From an uncultured Bacteroidales bacterium (lineage in GTDB: Bacteria > Bacteroidota > Bacteroidia > Bacteroidales > Bacteroidaceae): a stretch of 58,274 bases of DNA. The translations under genes were made by a program, and so were the position numbers. The stretch covers positions 1 through 58,274 of the forward strand of contig CADCIQ010000045.1 of NCBI GenBank assembly GCA_902801425.1, read 5' to 3'. The notes beneath the pieces are model-generated. The model searched no databases. It saw only the letters and a list, made by a program, of their open reading frames with translations, and had not been told where the DNA came from. Shown in pieces: positions 25,617 through 34,268 of the stretch (position 1 is the stretch's first letter; each line of letters begins with the position of its first letter).

Positions 25617-26219
25617 TTACTTCTTAGCAGCAGCCTCAGCAGCAGCGGCAGCAGCAGCACGTGTCATCTTGACAGAGCATACAACTACTTCCTTGCTTGT
25701 AGCGAGTTCGAGACCATCGTAGTGGAGTGAACCAACCTTGATTGACTTACCAATCTCAAGATTTGTAACATCAACATCGAGCTTCTCTGGAATGTTGCTG
25801 TAAGGAGCAGTAACCTTGAGCTGACGGATAGAGAGGCTCATACGACCACCGGCACGTACACCAGCAGCGTGACCAACGAGGTTTACAGGGATACCAACAG
25901 TGATTGGCTTCTCAGGAGTTACCTCGAAGAAATCAACGTGAAGGAGAGCGTCTGTTACTGGGTGGAACTGGAGCTCCTTGAGGATAGCAATGTGCTTCTC
26001 GCCCTCGATGTCGAGGTTGATAACATAGATGTTTGGAGTGTAAACGACCTTACGAAGCTCTGCGAATGACACTGTGAAAGCCTTAGCTACAGGAAGACCG
26101 TTCTCGTCTCTTTTCTCACCGTAGAGGTTACATGGTACGAGACCTTCCTTACGCATCAGCTTTGATGCCTTCTTACCCATGTCAGTTCTGTTCTGACCTT
26201 TTACTGAAATTTCTAACAT
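25617..26219 (-). CDS. rplY: 50S ribosomal protein L25 (general stress CTC type)
   Basis: This 200-aa protein has an N-terminal 5S-rRNA-binding L25 domain (MLEISVKGQNRTDMGKKASK) and the extended CTC C-terminal domain (about 95-190). It ends in an Ala-rich Lys-tipped tail. Length fits the two-domain TL5/CTC group. It is transcribed from a complete promoter at 26330-26337, divergent from nusB. Confidence 0.94.
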   Translation of the reverse strand: MLEISVKGQNRTDMGKKASKLMRKEGLVPCNLYGEKRDENGLPVAKAFTVSFAELRKVVYTPNIYVINLDIEGEKHIAILKELQFHPVTDALLHVDFFEVTPEKPITVGIPVNLVGHAAGVRAGGRMSLSIRQLKVTAPYSNIPEKLDVDVTNLEIGKSIKVGSLHYDGLELATSKEVVVCSVKMTRAAAAAAAEAAAKK

Positions 26220-26329
26220 AATTTGTGTTACTCTAAATTAAGTTGTTAAACGATAAATTGTTAATTGCTTAATTCGCCATCACACGAGAATGTCATCTCG
26301 ATTTTCGGGATGTGCTCAAAAAAGCGGTG

Positions 26330-26337
26330 CAAAGGTA
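26330..26337 (-). promoter_or_regulatory. -7 promoter element for rplY
   Basis: Plus-strand CAAAGGTA reads TACCTTTG on the minus strand, with TTG 20 nt upstream (plus 26358-26360). Confidence 0.7.
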
Positions 26338-26432
26338 CTGATATTTCTTGACTTATGCAAGGATTTTTACGGAATTCGTCACTTTTTCTGCTAAAAATGC
26401 TTATTTTATTTGGATAATAGCGTCATTTTTCA

Positions 26433-26440
26433 TAATTTTG
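26433..26440 (+). promoter_or_regulatory. -7 promoter element for nusB
   Basis: TAATTTTG is preceded by TTTG (26409-26412) with a 20-nt gap. The leader to the ATG at 26531 is about 85 nt. The 26220-26530 divergent spacer holds this and the rplY promoter and no gene. Confidence 0.75.
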
Positions 26441-26530
26441 CACTCGTTAATGAATAGATTGTAGCCTGAAGCGCAGGTTAGCTAATGGAAACAGTCAACC
26501 CAAAAAGATAAAAAGACTAATATAGGTGCA

Positions 26531-27469
26531 ATGATTAATAGAGAACTAATCCGTATCAAAGCCGTGCAACTTACCTATGCGTATTTCCAGAACGGTAACC
26601 ATAACATCGACAATGCTGAAAAGGAACTTGTTTTCAGTCTGTCAAAATCGTATCATCTTTATAATTACCTCCTTCAGCTCATCGTTGAAGTGACAAAGAT
26701 GGCGCGCAAGCACCTTGAAGTAGCTTCTGCACGCGCTCAGCGTGAGGGACAACCTGTTCCTTCTTCCAAGTTCGTTGATAATAAGTTAGCTTTCCAACTT
26801 GAGATTAACAAGATGTTGCAGGAGTTCTATGACGGACAGAAGCATATATGGGAAGATAACATTGAATACGTGAAGAAACTTTATCTCCAGATTGAGGCAA
26901 GCGATATATATAAGGAGTACATGAATGATGCCGACAACAGCTATGAGGCTGATCGTGAGCTTTGGCGTAAGATATACCGTCAGCACATTCAGGATAATGA
27001 CGACCTTGCTGCCGTTCTCGAGGAAATCAGTCTTTACTGGAATGATGACAAGGATGTGGTTGACACATTCGTGTTGAAGACTATCAAGCGTTTTGAGGAA
27101 AAGTCAAATGCGAACTTTGAGTTGCTTCCAGAATATCGTGATGAGGAGGATCGTGAGTTTGCACGCAAGTTGTTCCGTGCCTCTATCCTCAATACGGAGC
27201 AGTACCAGCGCTATATGACAGAGGCTTCCCTTAACTGGGATTTCTCTCGTCTGGCTTATATGGATGTTATAATCATGCAGTTGGCTATTACCGAGATGCT
27301 CAACTTCCCTAACATCCCTGTCAATGTGACTATCAACGAGTATGTGGAGCTTGCGAAACTCTATTCAACTCCCCGTTCTGGTGGATATATCAACGGTATG
27401 CTTGATGCTATTGCCCGTCATCTCATTGAGACAGGCAAGATGTTGAAGGTGATGCCCGAGAAGAAATAA
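26531..27469 (+). CDS. nusB: Transcription antitermination protein NusB
   Basis: This 312-aa protein has a C-terminal NusB domain of about 150 residues (DREFARKLFRASILNTEQY to VTINEYVELAKLYSTPRSGG). The ahead-lying helical region of about 160 residues (MINRELIRIKAVQLTYAYFQ) is longer than in E. coli (139 aa). The long form is usual in Bacteroidetes. It acts with NusE/S10 on boxA RNA in rRNA operons. The order nusB-yajC-ybbR-coaE downstream is a familiar Bacteroidetes block. Confidence 0.92.
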   Translation: MINRELIRIKAVQLTYAYFQNGNHNIDNAEKELVFSLSKSYHLYNYLLQLIVEVTKMARKHLEVASARAQREGQPVPSSKFVDNKLAFQLEINKMLQEFYDGQKHIWEDNIEYVKKLYLQIEASDIYKEYMNDADNSYEADRELWRKIYRQHIQDNDDLAAVLEEISLYWNDDKDVVDTFVLKTIKRFEEKSNANFELLPEYRDEEDREFARKLFRASILNTEQYQRYMTEASLNWDFSRLAYMDVIIMQLAITEMLNFPNIPVNVTINEYVELAKLYSTPRSGGYINGMLDAIARHLIETGKMLKVMPEKK

Positions 27470-27609
27470 ACCCCACCCAAACCCATACCAAAGTGGGATG
27501 TTCGTTTATTGTAAGATAAACCTCGTTGGGGAATCAAATGAAATAAATTACAAGTAAAATAATTAAAACCGAATTCCAAGCGCGGCTGAAGTTAAGGATG
27601 GTACTATAA

Positions 27610-27641
27610 ACATCCTTCCCTTTGGGAAGGCTTGGTTAGTC
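27610..27641 (-). repeat. GCCTAACCAAGCC repeat, inverted copy
   Basis: This is a minus-strand copy of the 32-nt unit, ending 4 nt before the yajC start. It differs from the other copies at one base of the last word (GACTAACC). Confidence 0.8.
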
Positions 27642-27645
27642 TTAT

Positions 27646-27963
27646 ATGACATCAATTTTTCTTGCAGCACAGGCCCAGCAGGGTGGTGGCTACTCTATGT
27701 TGATTATGATGGTTGTGCTTCTTGCAATCATGTGGTTCTTTATGATTCGTCCTCAGCAGAAGAAGCAGAAAGAGATTCGTAATTTCCAGAACTCCCTTCA
27801 GGAGGGTACGGAGGTCGTGACTGGTGGCGGTCTTCATGGTACAGTGAAGAAGATCAACTTAGAGAAGAACACCGTTGACATAGAGATTGCTCGTGGCGTT
27901 GTTGTGGCTTGCGACAAGAACTATGTCTTTGCTGATGCTGCCGCTGCTCAGCCAACAAAGTAA
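27646..27963 (+). CDS. yajC: Sec translocon accessory subunit YajC
   Basis: This 105-aa protein has one membrane segment (about residues 17-34, SMLIMMVVLLAIMWFFMI). The signature RPQQKKQKEIRNFQNSL follows, then a small cytoplasmic beta domain (GTEVVTGGGLHGTVKKI). It is an accessory subunit of SecDF-YajC. secDF is not adjacent. Confidence 0.94.
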   Translation: MTSIFLAAQAQQGGGYSMLIMMVVLLAIMWFFMIRPQQKKQKEIRNFQNSLQEGTEVVTGGGLHGTVKKINLEKNTVDIEIARGVVVACDKNYVFADAAAAQPTK

Positions 27964-27978
27964 ACTAAATTGGAATAG

Positions 27979-28965
27979 GTGAACAACCCAAGGGGCGTCA
28001 AGCCGTACAAGGTGATAAAGGACTTCTTGTTCAGTGCTGTGAATAAGGAGTTCTTTGTGTTTCTCTTTTTCCTTGCCGTGAGTGCCGGATTCTGGTTTAT
28101 GACGGTGCTTAATGAGACGACAGAGAAAGAGATTCCTGTGCCTGTGCAGCTTGTCGGCATACCAAATAATATAGTGATAACAGAGCCGCTGCCAGACACT
28201 ATCCGTGTGGTGGTGCGTGATAAGGGATTTGTGTTGATGTCTTACCTTCATGGCGACATTATAAAGCCGTTAAGGGTCAATTTCACTTCCTATGCGCGTG
28301 GCAATGGCAAGGGTGGCATCGCTATATCTGAGGTGCAGAAAACCTTGGGCACAATGTTATATGCCAGCAGTAAGATAGTCTCTATAAAGCCGGATAAACT
28401 GGATTTCCTGTTCAATTTCGGAATGTCGAAGATGGTCAGAGCGCATATAGACGGCATTATAAGACCTGCTGATACGTATTATCTTGCCCGTACCTATATG
28501 TCTCCTGATAGTGTCAAGATTTATGCTTCTCAGGCGGTTCTTGACAGTATTAAGGAATTGTTCACGGAGAGTCTTGATCTTGTAGGTTTCAAAGATACTG
28601 TCACCCGCGATATTCCTTTGAAGAAGATTAAGGGTGTTAAGATGGTGCCTGACCATATCAAGGCTACTTTCTATCCTGATATGCTTACGGAGAAGGTTGT
28701 GCAGGTACCTATCGTTTCTGTCAATATGCCTGATGGGCTTGTTCTTCGTACTTTCCCTACACAGATAAAAGTGAAGGTGGTTGTTGGGCGTAGTCGTGTA
28801 GATGCTATCCGTGCAGAGAACTTTAGCGTGGTAGTTGACTATGCTGATGTGACTGCACATCCTTCAGACAAGTGCAATCTCATTCTGCGTACTGTGCCAA
28901 AGGGCGTTGCAAGCGCAAGTCTTGAGATGCAGCAGGTGGATTATCTCATAGAGAGTCTTAGGTAA
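27979..28965 (+). CDS. YbbR-like domain protein
   Basis: This 328-aa protein has one N-terminal membrane anchor (about 25-43, FFVFLFFLAVSAGFWFMTVL) and extracytoplasmic YbbR-type beta repeats (IPVPVQLVGIPNNIVITEPL and following). In Firmicutes the homologue CdaR regulates the diadenylate cyclase CdaA, but no such gene is in this window, so that role is not assured. It starts with GTG at 27979, 16 nt after yajC, and ends directly against the coaE ATG. Confidence 0.85.
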   Translation: MNNPRGVKPYKVIKDFLFSAVNKEFFVFLFFLAVSAGFWFMTVLNETTEKEIPVPVQLVGIPNNIVITEPLPDTIRVVVRDKGFVLMSYLHGDIIKPLRVNFTSYARGNGKGGIAISEVQKTLGTMLYASSKIVSIKPDKLDFLFNFGMSKMVRAHIDGIIRPADTYYLARTYMSPDSVKIYASQAVLDSIKELFTESLDLVGFKDTVTRDIPLKKIKGVKMVPDHIKATFYPDMLTEKVVQVPIVSVNMPDGLVLRTFPTQIKVKVVVGRSRVDAIRAENFSVVVDYADVTAHPSDKCNLILRTVPKGVASASLEMQQVDYLIESLR

Positions 28966-29529
28966 ATGAGAATAGCTATAACAGGAGGCATAGGCTCAGG
29001 TAAGTCTTATGTATGCCAAAGGCTCAGGGAGCGTGGCATTGGGGTTTATGACTGTGATGCAGGTGCCAAGAAACTCATGGCTTCATCAGAAGAAATAAGA
29101 AGTGCTCTCGTGAAGCTGATAGGCGAGGATGCCTATGATGGCTGGACGCTCAATAAGGCGGTAGTGGCTAAGTTCCTGCTTGAGTCAGAAAGCAATAAAC
29201 TGGCTATCAATGCAATAGTTCATCCTGCTGTGATACGCGACTTCTATGATACTGGTCTCCAATGGATGGAGAGTGCTATTTTATATGAGGCGCATCTTGA
29301 GCATACCGTGGATAAAGTAGTGTGTGTAGCAGCTCCAGAGGATGTAAGGATTGAGAGGGTAGCCAAGCGCGATTCTATCTCAAAGGAAAGAGCCAAGCAA
29401 TGGATTGATGCTCAGATTCCTCAGACAGAGGTTGCTCAGCGTGCTGATGCCGTTATCGTGAATGATGGGGTAGAGGACATAGAGGTGCAGATAGACAAGG
29501 TATTGACCTTGTTCGGAATAGAATTCTAA
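28966..29529 (+). CDS. coaE: Dephospho-CoA kinase
   Basis: This 187-aa P-loop kinase performs the last step of coenzyme A synthesis. The Walker A motif GGIGSGKS is at residues 7-14, with DCDAGAKKL and the lid-region RVAKRDSISKERA. The ATG follows the ybbR stop with zero spacing, so the two are translationally linked. Confidence 0.95.
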   Translation: MRIAITGGIGSGKSYVCQRLRERGIGVYDCDAGAKKLMASSEEIRSALVKLIGEDAYDGWTLNKAVVAKFLLESESNKLAINAIVHPAVIRDFYDTGLQWMESAILYEAHLEHTVDKVVCVAAPEDVRIERVAKRDSISKERAKQWIDAQIPQTEVAQRADAVIVNDGVEDIEVQIDKVLTLFGIEF

Positions 29530-29694
29530 TTGAAGTTTCGCAAACTCAACTTCAATGGGTTTAAGGTTTTAAGGGGGGGGGGATCGTTAATGATATCCTG
29601 ATCAAATAACCCTTAACCAAAGAACCTTTTAACCTGTTGCTTAGCTATGCGAAAGTTGAGATACTAATCATTATAAAACAATAAAAAAAGAAAA
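29530..29694. repeat. Repeat-rich spacer with a 10-G homopolymer
   Basis: TGAAGTTTCGCAAACTCAACTTCA (29531-29554, a palindrome) is followed by a run of ten G residues (29573-29582) inside GGTTTTAAGGG. ACCCTTAACCAAAGAACC-like words follow in the opposite sense, and a GCGAAAGTTGAG copy sits near 29649. There is no gene. Confidence 0.6.
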
Positions 29695-30132
29695 ATGCAA
29701 CAGACAATTCTTGCCATTTCTGGCAAACCAGGACTTTACAAGTTAGTTTCACGCGGTAAGATGAATCTTATCGTTGAGTCGCTCGATGCAAGCCACAAGC
29801 GTATGCCTGCTTTCGCTACCGACCGTGTTACTTCACTTGCTGATATCGCTATGTACACTTACGAGGAAGATGTTCCTTTGATGAAGGTTCTCGCTGCTCT
29901 CCGTGACAAGGAGGAGGGGAAGAAGTCTTCTATTAACTATAAGAAGGCAACTGGTGCAGAGCTTCAGGAGTACTTTGGTTCTTTCCTTCCAGATTTCGAC
30001 CGTGAGCGCGTTCACACAAGTGATATCAAGAAACTCCTTCAGTGGTATGATATCCTCGTAGAGGCAGGCATCACGGATTTCGAGGAGTCTATGACTCCTA
30101 CTGAGGGTGACAATATTGACGACAGAAAGTAA
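29695..30132 (+). CDS. DUF5606 domain protein
   Basis: This 145-aa soluble protein begins MQQTILAISGKPGLYKLVSR, characteristic of the Bacteroidetes-specific DUF5606 family. The rest is a small alpha/beta and helical domain (HTSDIKKLLQWYDILVEAGI). No function is established. In relatives it lies next to coaE, as here. Confidence 0.85.
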   Translation: MQQTILAISGKPGLYKLVSRGKMNLIVESLDASHKRMPAFATDRVTSLADIAMYTYEEDVPLMKVLAALRDKEEGKKSSINYKKATGAELQEYFGSFLPDFDRERVHTSDIKKLLQWYDILVEAGITDFEESMTPTEGDNIDDRK

Positions 30133-30202
30133 AATTGATGTGAAGAGTCAGGAGTTTGCATAACTCTTGACTTTTCATTTCATTTAGAATGCTTAGAGAA
30201 TA

Positions 30203-31129
30203 ATGTTTTTGGATATCGTTTCTATCGTAATTGGCATTTTTGTTGTACTCAAGGGGGCGGACTTTCTTACGGATGGTGCCGTGTCTTTGGCTCAGCGTGC
30301 AGGTATTCCTGAGATGGTCATTGGTCTTACGGTCGTTGCTCTTGGCACATCTATGCCAGAGTTGTTCGTTAGTCTTACCTCTGCCATTCAGGGAACTACT
30401 GATCTTGCTGTGGCAAATGTGGTTGGTAGTAATATCTTTAATGTACTGCTTATTGCAGGAACGGCAGCAGCCGTTGCTCCTATGACGATATCCAAAGGTA
30501 CCGTGCGCAGGGATATTCCTGTGGCTGTCGGTGCTTCTCTCATTCTCTTGCTCTTTGGCGTATATGGTGAGATAAATCGATGGGCAGGAGCTCTTTTCGT
30601 GATTCTTCTCATTGCATATATGATATATGCGGTAAAGACTGCCTCTGCTGATGATGAGTCGGATGTGGAGGACAAGAAACTAACTGTTTTAGGAGCTATC
30701 ATAAGACTTGTGGGCGGACTTGCCTGTCTTGTCTTTGGTAGTAATGCCTTTGTGGGTGCTGCTACTAATGTAGCAGCTTCTCTTGGCATTAGTGATGCCG
30801 TTATCGGTCTTACGATAGTTGCAGGTGGTACATCTCTCCCAGAGCTTGCAACAAGCGTTGTGGCTGCGCGTAAGGGGCAATCGGCTATTGCTATGGGCAA
30901 TGTCATAGGTTCTTGCGTATATAATATACTTCTTATTATTGGCGTTACAGGTCTTATCTCGCCTATGGTCATTGGTGGCATTACTCCTCTCGACTTTGGA
31001 ATGATGATGCTTAGCATAGTGCTTCTATGGCTCTTCTCATTCACAAAATATGAGGTGGAGCGTTGGGAAGGATATGCTATGCTGGCTTTGTTCGCAGGAT
31101 ATATGGCTTATCTCGTTTACACCGTTTAG
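30203..31129 (+). CDS. Calcium/sodium antiporter (CaCA family, YrbG-like)
   Basis: This 308-aa membrane protein of about ten helices has the two inverted alpha-repeats of cation/Ca2+ exchangers: VALGTSMPELFVSLTSA with VVGSNIFN, and VAGGTSLPELATSVVAA with VIGSCVYN. It exchanges Na+ for Ca2+ (or another cation) across the inner membrane. A lipoprotein gene begins 9 nt after it. Confidence 0.92.
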   Translation: MFLDIVSIVIGIFVVLKGADFLTDGAVSLAQRAGIPEMVIGLTVVALGTSMPELFVSLTSAIQGTTDLAVANVVGSNIFNVLLIAGTAAAVAPMTISKGTVRRDIPVAVGASLILLLFGVYGEINRWAGALFVILLIAYMIYAVKTASADDESDVEDKKLTVLGAIIRLVGGLACLVFGSNAFVGAATNVAASLGISDAVIGLTIVAGGTSLPELATSVVAARKGQSAIAMGNVIGSCVYNILLIIGVTGLISPMVIGGITPLDFGMMMLSIVLLWLFSFTKYEVERWEGYAMLALFAGYMAYLVYTV

Positions 31130-31138
31130 AAATTGAAG

Positions 31139-32131
31139 ATGAAAATGAAGAAATTGTTATTCTGTCTGCCTTGGTTGATGGTAGCAGCCTTGTGTATGCC
31201 GCTCGTTGGCTGTAGCAGCGATGATGATGATGAGCCTGAATTGCAAAAGGTCATTAAGACTTTTACGTTCGACCATTTCAAACAGTATGGTTGTTATATT
31301 GTTGGCAATTATTCAAATGAGGATCTTTGGTGTAGGAATGTTTGGGGCAATAAAGGGGCTTCTTTCAATGTGTATATGGTTCAAAATGGTAAAATCTATG
31401 ATGCTGGTTCGGTGCATTCTAACGACACCATTTTCACAGGTGAGGAGACCAAGACGAAATCCTTGGCTTTTGATGTGGCTATCCCTACGATTATAAATAA
31501 GGAGAGAGCTTTTGATGTAATGGCCTTTTGTTATGTAGAATCCTCTTTATCTGGTGGAAATATTGAATGTAAAGTTGATTTGAAACGAAATGGCTCAATG
31601 CCTTTATGGGATAATTGTCAACTTTCATCAATGGAAACAGATGGTAAAAGTTATTCTTTGTCAACCAATGAATCTGTGAATGTTCATAATACAACATCCG
31701 ATACTATCACGGTTAGGCACAAGGGCTTTGAGGCCAAGGATAAATGGTATTATTCTAAGGCAAATGTTGTTTTGACTGCTGATAGGAAAGTTCGTGCTTC
31801 TGGTTCTTCTACTGGCGAAGAAGACGTTTCTCGGGCTTATAAAGTAGCACCCGGACATTATGTTACATTATGGAGTTTTTATGTCCCAACAGGAAAGAAA
31901 ATGAAGGATGCAAGACTCGTATTGGAAATCAATGGTAAGGACGTTAAGACACAACCTATTTCATCAGATGTGAATATAGAGTTGGGACAATATTATAGGA
32001 TGACTGTACGATGGGACGGTAAGAGTTTGAAATGGCTATTGGGTAATGGTGAAACTCGAGGTCTGAAGGGAAAGGATATGTTTAGTAATGCAGATTTAAT
32101 ATCTTGTGGTGATCCATCTACTGATTTCTAG
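31139..32131 (+). CDS. Lipoprotein of unknown function
   Basis: This protein of about 330 aa has a lipoprotein signal (PWLMVAALCMPLVGCSSDD) and an Asp-rich start of the mature chain (SSDDDDEPE), a feature often seen in surface-exposed Bacteroidetes lipoproteins. The remainder is predicted beta-rich without a motif I recognise. ATG 31139 or 31145 are both possible. A TTG at 31133 is unlikely. It sits just behind the antiporter gene and may be co-transcribed, but base composition is more AT-rich than its neighbour. Confidence 0.72.
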   Translation: MKMKKLLFCLPWLMVAALCMPLVGCSSDDDDEPELQKVIKTFTFDHFKQYGCYIVGNYSNEDLWCRNVWGNKGASFNVYMVQNGKIYDAGSVHSNDTIFTGEETKTKSLAFDVAIPTIINKERAFDVMAFCYVESSLSGGNIECKVDLKRNGSMPLWDNCQLSSMETDGKSYSLSTNESVNVHNTTSDTITVRHKGFEAKDKWYYSKANVVLTADRKVRASGSSTGEEDVSRAYKVAPGHYVTLWSFYVPTGKKMKDARLVLEINGKDVKTQPISSDVNIELGQYYRMTVRWDGKSLKWLLGNGETRGLKGKDMFSNADLISCGDPSTDF

Positions 32132-32192
32132 TATTGACTAATTATCCATTATCAATTATAAATTTTCAATTAAAGCCATGTAAATGGCTTTC

Positions 32193-32222
32193 AGAGTGCT
32201 TGGTAACCTCTTAAAAAACAAG
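32193..32222 (+). promoter_or_regulatory. PreQ1-I riboswitch candidate
   Basis: AGAG (32193-32196) pairs with CTCT (32208-32211) to form P1. The loop TGCTTGGTAAC carries CTTG, which can pair with CAAG (32219-32222) as the pseudoknot, across the A-rich TAAAAAA linker. The GTAAC before the 3' strand of P1 matches the position of the ligand-reading cytosine in known preQ1-I aptamers. The element ends 4 nt before the ATG of a queuosine precursor transporter, so it could block initiation when preQ1 is bound. Read by eye, not scored with a covariance model. Confidence 0.75.
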
Positions 32223-32226
32223 AAAA

Positions 32227-32916
32227 ATGAACAAGAAATCATCTCAGGTGAGCGTGCTTTTTCTGCTTTTCAGCGTGCTCTTTTGTGTATGTCTCATAGC
32301 ATCTAACGTGTTTGAGACAAAGCAGATTGCTTTTTTCGGGCATAGTCAGACTGGTGGAGTAATTGTCTTCCCAATTTCCTATATCATCAATGATGTGGTG
32401 TGTGAGGTGTGGGGATTCCGTAAGGCGAGACTTCTTATCTGGCTTGGCTTCCTCATGAATTTCTTCTTTGTTGCAGTAGGTGCGTTGTGTGATTGGCTAC
32501 CTGGTGCTGAGTATTGGACGGGTGATGAAGGTTTCCACAATATATTCGGACTTGCTCCCCGAATTGCAGCAGCATCGTTTGTGGCTTTCCTTGCCGGTTC
32601 TTTCGTCAATGCCTATGTAATGAGTAGGATGAAGGTGCGTGATGCAGGAAAGCATTTCTCTTGGCGTGCTATTCTCAGTACTGTGTTTGGAGAGGGTGTT
32701 GATTCCTTGCTCTTCTTTCCGCTTGCATTAGGTGGGGTAGTGCCTTCCGACGAGCTTCCTTGGCTTATGCTCGCTCAGGTATGTCTCAAAACCGTCTATG
32801 AGATTATAATGCTTCCTATCACTATCCGTATTGTTCGTTGGGTGAAAAATCGCGAACAGGAAGATGTGTATGACAATGGAGAGAAATATAATGTGTTTAA
32901 GATCTTTAATGTATAG
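32227..32916 (+). CDS. Queuosine precursor transporter (YhhQ/VUT_1 family)
   Basis: This 229-aa inner-membrane protein has about six to seven helices. It carries family segments FCVCLIASNVFETKQIAF, ISYIINDVVCEVWGFRKAR and AFLAGSFVNAYVMSRMKV. It imports a 7-deazaguanine precursor (preQ0 or preQ1). The preQ1-type aptamer upstream and queF downstream both support this role. No queC, queD or queE is present nearby, consistent with salvage. Confidence 0.92.
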   Translation: MNKKSSQVSVLFLLFSVLFCVCLIASNVFETKQIAFFGHSQTGGVIVFPISYIINDVVCEVWGFRKARLLIWLGFLMNFFFVAVGALCDWLPGAEYWTGDEGFHNIFGLAPRIAAASFVAFLAGSFVNAYVMSRMKVRDAGKHFSWRAILSTVFGEGVDSLLFFPLALGGVVPSDELPWLMLAQVCLKTVYEIIMLPITIRIVRWVKNREQEDVYDNGEKYNVFKIFNV

Positions 32917-32999
32917 GTCCTGTGAAAGGCAGTTTGCTGCCAATATTTTTAGTAAAAGCAAAATAGGTAATTTGTACTTTGTAATTTGTAATTAATATT

Positions 33000-33455
33000 A
33001 TGTCAAATCGCGAAAATGATAACCTTCAGTCTCTTGGTAAAAAGACTGAATACCGTCAGGACTATGCTCCTGAGGTACTTGAGGCATTTGAGAACAAGCA
33101 TCCTGAGAATGACTACTGGGTGTTGTTCAACTGCCCGGAGTTCACATCTCTCTGTCCTATTACCGGACAGCCAGACTTTGCAGAGATAAAGATACAGTAT
33201 GTGCCAGATGTGAAGATGGTGGAGAGCAAGAGCCTGAAACTCTATCTCTTCTCTTTCCGCAATCATGGTGATTTCCATGAGGATTGTGTCAATATCATTA
33301 TGAAAGACCTTATCCGCCTCATGGATCCTAAATATATAGAGGTGACGGGCATCTTCACCCCACGTGGCGGTATCAGCATCTATCCATACGCCAACTATGG
33401 TCGTCCGGGAACAAAGTACGAGAAACTCGCAGAACACAGATTCATGAATCATTAG
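33000..33455 (+). CDS. queF: NADPH-dependent 7-cyano-7-deazaguanine reductase
   Basis: This 151-aa type I QueF reduces the nitrile of preQ0 to preQ1. The catalytic motif [14 protein letters not shown] places Cys52 and Asp59. [20 protein letters not shown] carries the characteristic signature. It follows the transporter by 83 nt, and the gap includes a short AATTAC-word repeat. Its last codons overlap the terminator stem. Confidence 0.95.
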   Translation: MSNRENDNLQSLGKKTEYRQDYAPEVLEAFENKHPENDYWVLFNCPEFTSLCPITGQPDFAEIKIQYVPDVKMVESKSLKLYLFSFRNHGDFHEDCVNIIMKDLIRLMDPKYIEVTGIFTPRGGISIYPYANYGRPGTKYEKLAEHRFMNH

Positions 33456-33480
33456 GATTCATGAATCTATTTTTTTTTAT
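33438..33480 (+). terminator. Rho-independent terminator overlapping the end of queF
   Basis: AGATTCATGAATC (33438-33450) pairs perfectly with GATTCATGAATCT (33456-33468), with a 5-nt loop and a run of Ts. The 5' arm encodes the last residues (RFMNH) of QueF. Confidence 0.88.
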
Positions 33481-33532
33481 GGTATATGTGCATTTTCTTG
33501 TGAAAAAACTTGCATAATGTTCATTAATTAGT

Positions 33533-33540
33533 TAACTTTG
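33533..33540 (+). promoter_or_regulatory. -7 promoter element for the toxin-antitoxin pair
   Basis: TAACTTTG has CTTG 20 nt upstream (33509-33512), and lies 21 nt before the ATG at 33562. Confidence 0.7.
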
Positions 33541-33561
33541 CCGAAGAATAATCAATAATGT

Positions 33562-33933
33562 ATGGGTGAACACAGAGAATATAAAAGACAGATAGTCCCT
33601 TTCAGGGATTATTTTAAGAATTTCAAACGCTCATTAGGAAAAGATGTGCTTATGAAAATCTATCAAGTGTTCATCTATATAATGTCAGAGGATATGATTC
33701 CTGCAAAATTTCTTAAAAGCATAGAAGGAACGACAAATCTATATGAGATTCGTGTAGAGCATAATGGAAACATTTACCGAATCTTCTGTTGCTTTGATGA
33801 GGGAAATCTTGTAATTCTTTTCAATGCGTTTCAGAAGAAGACACAAAAGACACCTGCTTCGGAAATTAAACGTGCGCTAAGAATCAAGGATGAATATTTC
33901 TCTGCAAAGGCTGCACATAGTGATAGGAAATAA
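33562..33933 (+). CDS. RelE/HigB-like toxin (Gp49 family)
   Basis: This 123-aa basic protein has the compact RelE/ParE-like pattern: TTNLYEIRVEHNGNIYRIFC followed by NLVILFNAFQKKTQKTP. This is the typical Gp49-like/HigB core. Members cleave mRNA at the ribosome. It precedes a helix-turn-helix partner by 26 nt, the toxin-first order of higBA. It starts at ATG 33562; an ATG at 33558 is out of frame. Confidence 0.88.
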   Translation: MGEHREYKRQIVPFRDYFKNFKRSLGKDVLMKIYQVFIYIMSEDMIPAKFLKSIEGTTNLYEIRVEHNGNIYRIFCCFDEGNLVILFNAFQKKTQKTPASEIKRALRIKDEYFSAKAAHSDRK

Positions 33934-33959
33934 AAGGTTACGATTAAAGTATAGAAATT

Positions 33960-34268
33960 ATGACACAAGAAGAAATGAACGCTATTGGATGTGGTTCAAT
34001 AGAAGATATGATATCTGAGGATTTCGGAAAAATAGGAACTCCTGAGCGCGATGCTTTTGAACTCAGCTGTGATGCTTTTATCATAGGTGAGCGATTGAAG
34101 CTTGAGCGTATCAAAGCAGGAATGACACAAGAACAACTTGCTCAGAAGATAGGGACTAAGAAAAGTTTCATCTCAAGGGTAGAAAATGGAAGAACAGACA
34201 TACAACTCTCCACCCTGTCCCGAATTTTTAGCGGGTTAGGAAAAAGAGTAGCTGTAAGTTTGCTATGA
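33960..34268 (+). CDS. HTH antitoxin (HigA-like)
   Basis: This 102-aa protein has an acidic N-terminal part (about 1-45) and an XRE-type HTH (LKLERIKAGMTQEQLAQKIG, then KSFISRVENGRTDIQLSTL). It is expected to bind the upstream toxin and repress their shared promoter. The pair has its own promoter and lies between a terminator and a repeat region. Confidence 0.88.
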   Translation: MTQEEMNAIGCGSIEDMISEDFGKIGTPERDAFELSCDAFIIGERLKLERIKAGMTQEQLAQKIGTKKSFISRVENGRTDIQLSTLSRIFSGLGKRVAVSLL

